A stretch of 64,000 bases of DNA from Vibrio atlanticus (GTDB lineage: Bacteria; Pseudomonadota; Gammaproteobacteria; Enterobacterales; Vibrionaceae), in contig NZ_AP025460.1 in NCBI RefSeq assembly GCF_024347315.1, positions 310,001 through 374,000 on the forward strand. Direction: 5' to 3'. Each line of letters opens with the position of its first letter. Position 1 is the first letter of the stretch. Below are positions 7,898 through 15,338 of this stretch, one piece after another. The notes under the pieces were generated by a model that saw only the letters and a program-made list of their open reading frames with translations, searched no databases and was not told the origin of the DNA. A program made the position numbers and the translations under genes.

Positions 7898-8866
7898 GTG
7901 ATAGAGATTGAATTTTCTAAACCCGTGAGCGTGATGAACAGCGACATTCTCAGTTATTTAGAAGTGGCGTTGGTTGATGGTTTATACGAACCACCGATCG
8001 CCTTAGATACGCTAGCCAAAGCGCTGCGCACCAACCCGATGCATTCGAGTGCGATTGAGTTTAAGCGCAATACGTTAATGCATGCCATTGCGTTGAGTGG
8101 ATTGCTTTCACGCCAAGATGCAAAACGTTTTATTCAAGACTACCTCACTTTTGGTGGTGCTCACCTGCAGGTGATTCGAGATTATAGAGGTTTAGGCGAA
8201 GTCGTTAAGCTCAAGCATTTACCGACACTTTACATGCGTAGACGTGAAGACTTGGGTTGGTCGTATAAGCCAAGAGCTTACGATGATGATGGCCGTATCG
8301 ACTACAAACATAACCAAGTGTTCTATTTGGGTGACTATGACGTTGCTCAAGAACTGTATGGTTTGCCGAGCCACATTAGCTCTTTGACGTCTATTTGGCT
8401 GAACGATGATGCTACCTTGTTTCGTCGTCAGTATTACCGTAACGGTAACCATGCAGGTTATTTGCTGTATATGAACGAGCCTTCGATGAGTGATAAACAA
8501 GAGGATGAGATCAAGAAGCAGCTGCAAGCTCAAGAAGGCATGGCGTTTAAAAACTTGTTTGTGAATGCCAGAGGTAAAGACACCAAACCCCCTGAACTAA
8601 AGCCTATTGGGCAAGTTGAAGCGAAAGATTCTTACCGTGATGTGAAGAATCAGACCATGAACGAGGTGCTTTCGGTTCACCGTGTGCCAATCGAGTTGAT
8701 GAGCATTCGACGCGAGAGCATTACGTCACTGGATTTGAATAAGGTGGATTGGCTGTTCCACAAGAATGAGCTGCTACCGTTGATTGATATGATGCAAGAG
8801 TTGAATGATGTTGTGGGGCAACAGGTTATTACCCCTAAAGAATATAAACGTTTGGATGCGGCTTAG
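7898..8866 (+). CDS. Phage portal protein, P2 gpQ / PBSX family
   Basis: The 322-residue product matches P2-type portal proteins, the dodecameric ring through which DNA enters and leaves the capsid. Diagnostic text includes NPMHSSAIEFKRNTL, VFYLGDYDVAQELYGLPSH and the C-terminal VHRVPIELMSI followed by LPLIDMMQELND. It starts with GTG, eight bases after a GGAG, 21 bases downstream of the terminase stop, so the two genes form one rightward unit. The unit converges on the lysis genes 24 bases further on. Confidence 0.92.
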   Translation: MIEIEFSKPVSVMNSDILSYLEVALVDGLYEPPIALDTLAKALRTNPMHSSAIEFKRNTLMHAIALSGLLSRQDAKRFIQDYLTFGGAHLQVIRDYRGLGEVVKLKHLPTLYMRRREDLGWSYKPRAYDDDGRIDYKHNQVFYLGDYDVAQELYGLPSHISSLTSIWLNDDATLFRRQYYRNGNHAGYLLYMNEPSMSDKQEDEIKKQLQAQEGMAFKNLFVNARGKDTKPPELKPIGQVEAKDSYRDVKNQTMNEVLSVHRVPIELMSIRRESITSLDLNKVDWLFHKNELLPLIDMMQELNDVVGQQVITPKEYKRLDAA

Positions 8867-8890
8867 TATCGAGTATAGACAGATTCGTCT

Positions 8891-9412
8891 TTACTGCAGT
8901 GAGTGTTGCAGTTGTGCTCTTATCCAAGTTTGTAGCGATAAGAGCTTTTGAGCATTTTCAGCACAGGTTTGCAGGTTCGCTACATCTTCCGCTAAGACTT
9001 CGGCGTCTCGCTCGTAACCTGTAGCGGTTTTGGTGGCACCATCAGGGACGGTGGTGGTGTGCTGAATACCGATTGCTCGATTATGCGCTCGCACTGATTG
9101 GGCGCGGATGTGCATCCAGTCAGGATCATTAACAACGCACTGCTTATCATTGTTCTTTTGGGCATACTTGATCACCTCTTTTTCAATCTCTCGAAATTCA
9201 ATACGAATATCAGGCTTTTGGTTAGCGAGTTTTACGGCTAGTTGAAAAGCCTCATCTTGTTTCTGCTCTATTTTTCCCCAGAGTACGTTTTGCGCTTTGA
9301 GTGCTTTGGCTTCGGTAGTTGTTACGCCGTAGTCATAAGAACAATAAGCGACACCGCTAAGAACGGAAGCAAAGGCAATGGCTTTAAATAGAGTTAGATA
9401 TTGGGTCAACAT
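8891..9412 (-). CDS. Inner-membrane spanin Rz
   Basis: This reads as an i-spanin: an N-terminal membrane anchor (LFKAIAFASVLSGVAYCSYDY) followed by a long helical periplasmic domain (AKALKAQNVLWGKIEQKQDEAF and later AEVLAEDVANLQTCAENAQKLL). With its outer-membrane partner it fuses the two membranes at the last step of lysis. It follows the lysozyme gene, and a shorter lipoprotein gene is nested inside it in another frame, the classical Rz/Rz1 arrangement. I prefer the ATG at 9412; GTG codons at 9421 and 9418 are also in frame. Confidence 0.82.
   Translation of the reverse strand: MLTQYLTLFKAIAFASVLSGVAYCSYDYGVTTTEAKALKAQNVLWGKIEQKQDEAFQLAVKLANQKPDIRIEFREIEKEVIKYAQKNNDKQCVVNDPDWMHIRAQSVRAHNRAIGIQHTTTVPDGATKTATGYERDAEVLAEDVANLQTCAENAQKLLSLQTWIRAQLQHSLQ
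8992..9165 (-). CDS. Outer-membrane spanin lipoprotein Rz1, nested within Rz
   Basis: Reading the minus strand in the +1 frame relative to Rz gives a 57-residue frame from the ATG at 9165 to a TAG at 8992-8994. It starts MPKRTMISSALLMILTGC, a basic-hydrophobic lipoprotein signal ending in a lipobox (LTGC). The mature part is short and proline-rich (STPPPSLMVPPKPL), as in lambda Rz1. The protein would be lipidated, sent to the outer membrane and paired with Rz. It is entirely embedded in the Rz gene. A second in-frame ATG lies at 9150. Confidence 0.85.
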   Translation of the reverse strand: MPKRTMISSALLMILTGCTSAPNQCERIIEQSVFSTPPPSLMVPPKPLQVTSETPKS

Positions 9413-9414
9413 AA

Positions 9415-9951
9415 TCACCACCCATTCAAACAGACGTGTTGTTCTGTTGCTCGTCGTTTAGGAATACCGGCACAGTTACTTTGATTGAGTCGGCAGTCTT
9501 TACCATTCACAAACACCCACCTTGGGTATTCGTTACAAGCGCCTTGATGATCACCTTGGTTAAACTTCTTCAATAAGGTGGAGCGTGTGAAGTTACCTGC
9601 ACCAAGGTTAAAGACAAAACTCACCATCATGTCGTATTCACCTTGGCTTGGCGTTTGGGTTATGTGTTTATTGACGACACGCTCAGCGGCAGCAATATCT
9701 TTAACGAATAGCTCAGCGGCTTTCTGCAATGTGAGTTTGGTGTTTTCCGTTACGCCCTGCGTATGACCTAACCCTGCAGTCCAAACATCAGCACTGCATT
9801 GGTAGGGCTTCAGCCTACAGCCTTCTTCATTCGCTACATGGCTAAGGCCGTTCTCACTGATTATTAGCTTTGAATCAATAGTAAAGACAATGGCAAGAAC
9901 GGAAGCCACAGAACACACCACCGCCTGTATTGCTTTGGTTTTTAGGCTCAT
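9415..9951 (-). CDS. Endolysin, glycoside hydrolase 24 lysozyme with SAR-type N-terminus
   Basis: The 178-residue product resembles the P1 Lyz/phage 21 R lysozymes that cut the glycan of murein. A weakly hydrophobic N-terminal stretch (AIQAVVCSVASVLAIVF) is typical of a signal-anchor-release domain. The catalytic Glu-Asp-Thr set is visible as NEEGC, CSADVWTAG and its threonine. The family segments FVFNLGAGNFTRSTLLKKFNQGD and a late GIPKRRATEQ are present. Several cysteines could take part in the disulfide switching known for SAR endolysins. It overlaps the holin gene by four bases. Confidence 0.9.
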   Translation of the reverse strand: MSLKTKAIQAVVCSVASVLAIVFTIDSKLIISENGLSHVANEEGCRLKPYQCSADVWTAGLGHTQGVTENTKLTLQKAAELFVKDIAAAERVVNKHITQTPSQGEYDMMVSFVFNLGAGNFTRSTLLKKFNQGDHQGACNEYPRWVFVNGKDCRLNQSNCAGIPKRRATEQHVCLNGW

Positions 9952-10190
9952 GCTGAACCCTCTTTTTGTGAGTTCAATTTGTCTAACTGCGCTTGGCTGA
10001 GTTTGGTTGCAATCGCGTAGTGACGAATCGCCATGATGCCAGCGCCAATACCGACCGCAACAGACAACACTTGGAGTACGTCATTCACGCCAAAACTGAT
10101 TAGGGTTGCACTAATGGAAGCTAAGATTTTCTTTAGGCCAGTGACATCTAGTAGCGATACGACTAGTGCCTTTGCCTCTGATTCATTCAT
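9948..10190 (-). CDS. Putative phage holin
   Basis: This 80-residue protein has a moderately hydrophobic first segment (ILASISATLISFGV) and a clear membrane helix (VLSVAVGIGAGIMAIRHYAI). A charged, glutamine-rich tail follows. It heads the holin-lysozyme-Rz lysis cassette and overlaps the lysozyme gene by ATGA. A pinholin that depolarises the membrane and triggers the SAR endolysin would fit this partner. The call rests on size, membrane segments and context, since holins share little sequence. Confidence 0.7.
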   Translation of the reverse strand: MNESEAKALVVSLLDVTGLKKILASISATLISFGVNDVLQVLSVAVGIGAGIMAIRHYAIATKLSQAQLDKLNSQKEGSA

Positions 10191-10312
10191 TGATTTCTCT
10201 CTTATGGCTAGTTAATTAGTTCCCCCATAAACAGTGTATCTAGTTGAGTTTTAAAGGGGACTTATGGCATTTCTAGTGTCGAGATATAGAAGTTCAGAAG
10301 GCAAGAAAGAGA

Positions 10313-10336
10313 AAACCCAGCGCAGTGGCTGGGTTT
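10313..10336 (-). terminator. Terminator after the tail-fibre operon
   Basis: AAACCCAG (10313-10320) pairs with CTGGGTTT (10329-10336) around an eight-base loop. On the minus strand the stem is followed by TTTTCTCTTT, so it should end the gpN-to-fibre operon that stops at 10351. The remaining bases up to the holin gene at 10190 contain no gene I can support. Confidence 0.75.
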
Positions 10337-10350
10337 AAATAGGGTTGGGA

Positions 10351-10893
10351 TTAGTTGGTAGGCGGTGTCGGCCAAGGGTGCTCTGTTTGGATCTTTGCTC
10401 GCGCAGCTAAGGCTTGAGCCTCGCTAATGTCGGCCTCTGCTTTGTTGCCACTTAAACGCTTGATTTGAGCTTCTGCAATTAGTGGATCACACATACGAGA
10501 ATAAAGCTGTCGTCTTATCTCGTCAGTGATGTTGTATTCGGCAACGTACTTGTTGCTTTGGTTGGTGACCCAAGCGTTGTTAATCCACTCATCCCATTGA
10601 GTTACTGGCTCGTCTTTTGTGTAATCGTCTGTGATTAAAGACGCATCATCAAAGTCTTTGGTTTTATGAGTCTGCTTATGATAAACCGTAACCTCAATAA
10701 ACTTAGGTTCTACCGCCCACGTTTGGCTTTTCTCATCAAACTTGGCTTGTTCGGTTTCTGAATCGAACTCCGGAACTTCAATGAACGTGGCTAGCTGCGG
10801 CAATAGATAATCGTCATAACCATCAATTTTATGGACTGGGCGCTGACCGATGTATTCAAATGTATCGCAATCGTAGAAATAGGCTGTTTTCAT
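10351..10893 (-). CDS. Putative tail fibre assembly protein
   Basis: The product (180 residues from the ATG at 10893) starts MKTAYFYDCDTFEYIGQRPV and has an acidic, tryptophan-containing middle (VTQWDEWINNAW). A helical C-terminus, RRQLYSRMCDPLIAEAQIKRLSGN, is similar to the DUF4376/tail-fibre-assembly type proteins found directly after phage fibre genes. Such proteins act as chaperones for fibre trimerisation. The 10893 start gives the TAATG overlap with the fibre gene; an ATG at 10902 is in frame but less likely. Confidence 0.6.
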   Translation of the reverse strand: MKTAYFYDCDTFEYIGQRPVHKIDGYDDYLLPQLATFIEVPEFDSETEQAKFDEKSQTWAVEPKFIEVTVYHKQTHKTKDFDDASLITDDYTKDEPVTQWDEWINNAWVTNQSNKYVAEYNITDEIRRQLYSRMCDPLIAEAQIKRLSGNKAEADISEAQALAARAKIQTEHPWPTPPTN

Positions 10894-11861
10894 TACATCC
10901 ATCCTCTGTGAATTTTGGCAGCGTAGTTGATTGAGTGAGGGCGGTTTTCGCTTGCTGTTGGGACAACGCGAGAGACATCAAAGTGAACTCGCCCTTCATT
11001 GTAATACCCCGCTGATGTGATGCCGTATTCTTGTGAAGATCGGTTCGTCCCATAGAAACTACCCTGCGGATTCTCATTTTTCCTCAATAGCCCAAAAGGT
11101 ATGGTCCCTTGTATGTCTCTAATGGCATCGCCTTGATACTCACCATGCGCCACACCTGCTGGAGTCGCACGTGTGTAAGCCCCGACTAAGTGGGGGTTAG
11201 GTCTGGTGAATGTGGTTGAACCATCACCGGTTCCCCAATACGCTGCGTATTTTTTCTTATCTGAATCTTTCGTAGCTTGGCTTATCAACAAGCCCGTCCG
11301 TTGAGCATGAGCCCAGAGCAATGAGTCGGTTGCTCTTGATAGAATACCTCCATCCAAATCCACCCATCCAGCGCGCGGGTTTGGGTCGTCAAAGTGTTCA
11401 ATCTCACCGCATCGCAGTGCTAACAGCTCCTTTTTCAACTTAGAGAAATGAAGCCCCAACAACTCCGTTTCTGTCACGTACTGATTGTGCTTAAAAATGA
11501 CCTGTCCGGCTTGACCCGAAACCGCAGCTTTTAGAGTGACCATACCGCCGATGCCTTTTGCCAGGGCAATCACTGGGGTTTGGCAATCCACGATGGATTG
11601 GTCTGAGGTATCTACAATCTTGATTTGATAGAGGTACTCATTGAAGTGCGTTTCAATCGGTAGGTTGAACACAAATGTGAGTACGCCATTGTCATCGTAA
11701 TAACTGGTTTCGATTGTGTCCGTATGGAAAACAGACAAGCTGGCGCTTGGCGCGTTGTGTGTTAATGCCCCAATGAGTTGAAACTTTTTCGCGGTCTGTT
11801 TCAGGTTACTTTTGAGAATGCTGATCCCGTGCTGAGTTGGGGTACCTTGCAGCGTGCTCAT
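10893..11861 (-). CDS. Tail fibre protein
   Basis: The 322-residue product occupies the receptor-binding fibre position after the gp48-like baseplate gene. The first 130 residues are a beta-rich virion-attachment domain. A glycine/asparagine-rich region follows, then the C-terminal signature SRVVPTASENRPHSINYAA, which is typical of phage fibre and tail-collar proteins ending in a trimeric tip. The fibre is short for a Mu-like phage, so it may be a spike or bind a second fibre subunit. No invertase or alternative tip cassette is seen nearby. Confidence 0.75.
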   Translation of the reverse strand: MSTLQGTPTQHGISILKSNLKQTAKKFQLIGALTHNAPSASLSVFHTDTIETSYYDDNGVLTFVFNLPIETHFNEYLYQIKIVDTSDQSIVDCQTPVIALAKGIGGMVTLKAAVSGQAGQVIFKHNQYVTETELLGLHFSKLKKELLALRCGEIEHFDDPNPRAGWVDLDGGILSRATDSLLWAHAQRTGLLISQATKDSDKKKYAAYWGTGDGSTTFTRPNPHLVGAYTRATPAGVAHGEYQGDAIRDIQGTIPFGLLRKNENPQGSFYGTNRSSQEYGITSAGYYNEGRVHFDVSRVVPTASENRPHSINYAAKIHRGWM

Positions 11862-12388
11862 ACGGTGTCTCCTATTTCAAGTTGCCATGTGATGGCGGTA
11901 CAGCACAGAAAGGGGGCTTCAGCTTCTAATTCAAGCTGAGAGCTAAACTCTGGCTTCATGGTTAAGGCCGTAGCCAATTCAAATTGTGTATTTGCATCAA
12001 ACGGATAAATCCAATGAAACTCGGTGTGCGGCAGTCGTTTTTCTTCTAACGCTTTAAAGGCCGCGTCATTGTTGTAGCTGAACAGGTTTATCTTGATGAG
12101 GTTTGGATTAGCGACTTCATCAAATACCACACCTTTGGAGCCCATCGTCATCAAGAGCCGTTGATAGTCTGAAATCTTCCAACCAAATTGCTGCTCTTCA
12201 AACTCAGTTAATAGCGACAGTTCAATATCGTCATGGGTTTGTTTGAAGTCTTTGGCCATGCCTTTGATGGTGTTGGCCAGCTCGACGTTCTCGGTGTCTT
12301 GCCAGTATTCGCCTTTGGGTAATAGCCCACGGTAGGCGTTTTCAAAATCACCGGCACTGAAGTTAATAATTAAGTCGGCGGTGTCCAC
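11858..12388 (-). CDS. Mu gp48-like baseplate/tail protein (YmfQ/DUF2313 family)
   Basis: The 176-residue product fits the Mu gp48 family: it opens with a short helix then LPKGEYWQD. It contains KDFKQTHDDIELSLLTEFEE and ends in the beta-rich DUF2313-style domain. This protein joins the baseplate wedge to the fibres. It overlaps the baseplate J gene by 19 bases and the fibre gene by four, the same order as in Mu (gp47-gp48-fibre). Confidence 0.75.
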   Translation of the reverse strand: MDTADLIINFSAGDFENAYRGLLPKGEYWQDTENVELANTIKGMAKDFKQTHDDIELSLLTEFEEQQFGWKISDYQRLLMTMGSKGVVFDEVANPNLIKINLFSYNNDAAFKALEEKRLPHTEFHWIYPFDANTQFELATALTMKPEFSSQLELEAEAPFLCCTAITWQLEIGDTV

Positions 12389-13413
12389 GTTACGCCTCCT
12401 AGTACATGTATCTGGTTTTTATTAATGGCGACCTCTCCAACAGGTGTACGAACAATGAAGTTGTTGGTCACGGTTGATGTAGTTAACACAATTTCAGTGT
12501 TGGTGATGGATTCAGGCTTTTGAGTTATCGGGTCGATTTTGCCCATTTTCCCTTTCACAAGATTCTCTAGTGCGGTGATCACATCATTACGTATAGCTTG
12601 GTCTTGAATGCCTTGTATCTCGATGTTGAGTGGCACTTGCTTTGGTAGATGAGCGATTGGATGACAACCTGCCAGTCGGTTACGCTCAAAGGTGTCTTGA
12701 ACTAATTTGACTACTGCAGCACTTAAGGTCGGGTTGTTTTCTCGCGCACCGATATACACTTCCACCATACCTCGCTGTGGGGTGTTATCGAGCGCCCAAG
12801 CAAAGTCCACATCGGAGTGAGCAGACACGGCCCAGGCTTGGTAATCTTCTGATTTACCGATGAGCTCGTTCTTCTCAAACGCTACGATCACTCTTGAGCG
12901 CCAGTGCTTGAGCTCTTCAATGTTCGCGCCACCTGTCACACCCTGTGAAACCACACGGTTTGGGTCAATTCCGCTGAGCCCTTTGCTTAGCGTCAGTATT
13001 GCGCCAGCAGGTAAGTTGCTATCGAAACCCGATTTAAGCGCGATGACTTCGACCGGAGCATTGCTGTATTGTTCTTTGGTGGTTTCATACTCGCTATTGG
13101 CATGCGTTAAGCGGGTTCCTTTTTTGATCACCACCGTTCCGCCAAGCTCAGTGAACTGGACTCGGCCCGTTGCGAACGTGGGCAGTAGTCGAGGGGCTTT
13201 ATGGCGATTGGCGTGTAGGTATAACCACTCTTCAGAGCAAGTCTCTGGATGCAGCTGCCTGAACAGCAAATCTTGATAACCATATTGCCCATAGCTGACA
13301 CCCGCAATGGCAGCGGCTATCCCTTTGGTTGCTGGGTTGTTTTGCCCTGTCGCAGACACCAGATTGGCTTCTGCGCGAGCTATCAAATCATCTAGGCTTC
13401 GTTGTGTACTCAT
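12370..13413 (-). CDS. Baseplate J/gp47-like protein
   Basis: The 347-residue product belongs to the Baseplate_J family (Mu gp47, P2 gpJ), the main wedge protein of contractile tails. Typical elements are the N-terminal ATKGIAAAIAGVSYGQYGY, LHANRHKAPRLLPTFATGRVQFTE, and the central SGIDPNRVVSQGVTGGANIE leading to LKHWRSRVI. PIAHLPKQVPLNIEIQGI lies toward the end. It lies between gp46-like and gp48-like genes with short overlaps. Confidence 0.9.
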   Translation of the reverse strand: MSTQRSLDDLIARAEANLVSATGQNNPATKGIAAAIAGVSYGQYGYQDLLFRQLHPETCSEEWLYLHANRHKAPRLLPTFATGRVQFTELGGTVVIKKGTRLTHANSEYETTKEQYSNAPVEVIALKSGFDSNLPAGAILTLSKGLSGIDPNRVVSQGVTGGANIEELKHWRSRVIVAFEKNELIGKSEDYQAWAVSAHSDVDFAWALDNTPQRGMVEVYIGARENNPTLSAAVVKLVQDTFERNRLAGCHPIAHLPKQVPLNIEIQGIQDQAIRNDVITALENLVKGKMGKIDPITQKPESITNTEIVLTTSTVTNNFIVRTPVGEVAINKNQIHVLGGVTWTPPT

Positions 13414-13811
13414 TGGTTAACCTTTGAAAGTGGAACATCGAACTGAGAGCCATCGGTTAGGGTGATCATCACATTGCGACCCATTTGGGTTGGCTTCTCT
13501 CGCCATACTGAAACTTCAACTGCTTTGGCGTGGCCGTCGGTAATGAGCCAAGCGAGTGACTCTTCACAAAACCGCTTCGAGAGGCTTAATGTTTCGTCGG
13601 TGAGCTTTGCTCGCTTGAGTGTCCAGTCACGAGAGCCGACCACGTTTATCAACTCATTGCTCCAAGTGCCACCGCGCTCATTGCTTGCCATACGGGCGCG
13701 ATCGTTTTGAGTCGATTCGGCATAGTTGTAAACACTCTGCAGAACAGCGTGGGTTAATCCCTCTTTAGAGCTGATCGGCGCAGTCAGGGCGGTTAAATTG
13801 AAATGGCTCAT
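13410..13811 (-). CDS. Mu gp46-like baseplate protein
   Basis: The 133-residue protein carries the GP46 family pattern NERGGTWSNELINVVGSRDWTLKRAKLT. This matches the glycine-tryptophan element followed by GSRLWLLRRAKLT in Mu gp46, a gp25-like baseplate wedge component. It overlaps the spike gene by four bases upstream and gp47 by four bases downstream, in Mu order. Confidence 0.85.
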   Translation of the reverse strand: MSHFNLTALTAPISSKEGLTHAVLQSVYNYAESTQNDRARMASNERGGTWSNELINVVGSRDWTLKRAKLTDETLSLSKRFCEESLAWLITDGHAKAVEVSVWREKPTQMGRNVMITLTDGSQFDVPLSKVNQ

Positions 13812-14407
13812 CCTTTGTTTGGCCCCTTGGTTGTTCTGTTTGCACCATCGTCTTTGTAGTCGTGAGTATGTTTCTCAACGCTAACGCCGCCGAACGTACC
13901 TGAAGAGCCACCAACAGCGCCCGTAACTTGGGTATCTTTCATAACCGTTAGGTTGCCGCCTATCTCAACATCACCAGAAAACTTGGACTTAGGTGCAGTA
14001 ACGTTCACAGCCGTTGCGTTCACGGTGGTTTCTTGTGCCGATATCACTTCTAACTTTGCACAGGCGTTTATCTTGATGCCTTGGTCTGTGAAATGAACAA
14101 GATTGCCTTTGTCATCGAGTATCGCGACTTCACCAGGTTGTAACTCTATTTGGTGGCGTTCGTCTTCTACGTTCACGGTGATGCCGCGAGATGTGGTTCC
14201 ACCAATGAAAAGGTTGTAAGTTTTCGCACCTGGTAGTGGGCGACTCATAAACCCGTAGTTGTGTACGCGTTTTATCTTGTCGTTAGTTCGGCCTGTCGCG
14301 GTTTTGATTTGTAATCGGCCTGTGGTTGCACCTGTGACAGTGCCGGTGCCAATCACATTTTTGATTCTGGCCATTAATCGCTGTTGTTGCTGCAGAGCAC
14401 TAGACAT
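13808..14407 (-). CDS. Mu gp45-like baseplate spike protein (gpV family)
   Basis: From the ATG at 14407 the product is 199 residues, close to Mu gp45 (197). It has an OB-fold-like N-terminal half (GTVTGATTGRLQIKTATG), a beta-helical repeat region (LEVISAQETTVNATAVNVTAP) and the terminal EKHTHDY. The HxH motif there is known to hold an iron ion at the tip of P2 and Mu spikes. The trimeric spike pierces the outer membrane. A longer frame from 14479 would extend into the upstream gp44-like gene and is not used. Confidence 0.85.
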   Translation of the reverse strand: MSSALQQQQRLMARIKNVIGTGTVTGATTGRLQIKTATGRTNDKIKRVHNYGFMSRPLPGAKTYNLFIGGTTSRGITVNVEDERHQIELQPGEVAILDDKGNLVHFTDQGIKINACAKLEVISAQETTVNATAVNVTAPKSKFSGDVEIGGNLTVMKDTQVTGAVGGSSGTFGGVSVEKHTHDYKDDGANRTTKGPNKG

Positions 14408-15338
14408 AGCTTTGCTCCTTAAACGGTCTGAATAACTCAACCGACGTTTCCGTAGAGCTTTCAGACACCGATAGACCAAGCGACTTGATCACCAACATCT
14501 CACTGAAGCTTTGCTCTTGGTCTGCCACTCGAATCACTCGGTTTAATCCGTCAATGGCCAACTCAGGGAAGGTGTCGGCAATCGTGCTTGATGCTGTCAG
14601 GCTTTGAGCTATGGCAAGGTTGCGCTCGTATTTAGCACGAGATAGGCAAGCTTCACGGTTTTGTAACTGGTCACAGGTGATCACCATAGTGCGTGAGCTC
14701 TCGACGTTTGGATTGATGACCTGTGCGCTTGCGTCATCCCACTGGCCTTGCACATCAATGGTGTGAAATTGCTGATTGAAGGTGCGCTTGATGTTCAGGT
14801 TGTCGATGTTGTTGCCCGTTTCTAGGCCGATATTGCTGATAGTTGCATGCGCGGTGTTTTCAATGGTCAACACACCACTGCGCTCAACCAACATAAAACC
14901 TTGCTCTCGAATCAGTTGTGCCACGTTCTCAACCGGTGATTCGGCATTTATCTGAAACTCAGGGATGACCGGCATACTCTTCACCAGGCTTTTCACTTTC
15001 AAACCAAATGGCTTGGCGACATGGCGAAGTAGCTCTTCCACGTTCAAGTTATAAAGCGCGTCCATCGTGATGCGTGAATCAATCATGTTGGCACTCTTTG
15101 AACGGCCTGAAATGGAAACAGCGTGAGCATTTGAATCGGTGTTTGAATCCACACCATCAATCTGACCAGTCAGAATCGACTTGTCGTTAAGGAAGAACTC
15201 AACCGACAACGGGCTTTCAATACTCATAGGCTCAATTGAGCAACTGAACGTGTGGGCCAGCTGTTCTATGGAGTAGTTGAGATTCGCTTGATAGAAGGTG
15301 CGCGGCTTGCCATCAATGTGCATCGTTAGCGTGTTCAT
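14400..15338 (-). CDS. Mu gp44-like baseplate hub protein (gpP)
   Basis: The 312-residue product fits the Mu gp44 hub protein, a trimer that joins the spike to the tail tube and resembles T4 gp27 and P2 gpD. Seen in order are a beta-rich start, SVEFFLNDKSILTGQIDGV, SGRSKSANMIDSRI (a well-conserved hub motif), and LAQLIREQGFMLVERSGVLTI-type text. The end is DGLNRVIRVADQEQ. It is shorter than Mu gp44 (379). It overlaps gpN by four and gp45 by eight bases. Confidence 0.85.
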   Translation of the reverse strand: MNTLTMHIDGKPRTFYQANLNYSIEQLAHTFSCSIEPMSIESPLSVEFFLNDKSILTGQIDGVDSNTDSNAHAVSISGRSKSANMIDSRITMDALYNLNVEELLRHVAKPFGLKVKSLVKSMPVIPEFQINAESPVENVAQLIREQGFMLVERSGVLTIENTAHATISNIGLETGNNIDNLNIKRTFNQQFHTIDVQGQWDDASAQVINPNVESSRTMVITCDQLQNREACLSRAKYERNLAIAQSLTASSTIADTFPELAIDGLNRVIRVADQEQSFSEMLVIKSLGLSVSESSTETSVELFRPFKEQSYV

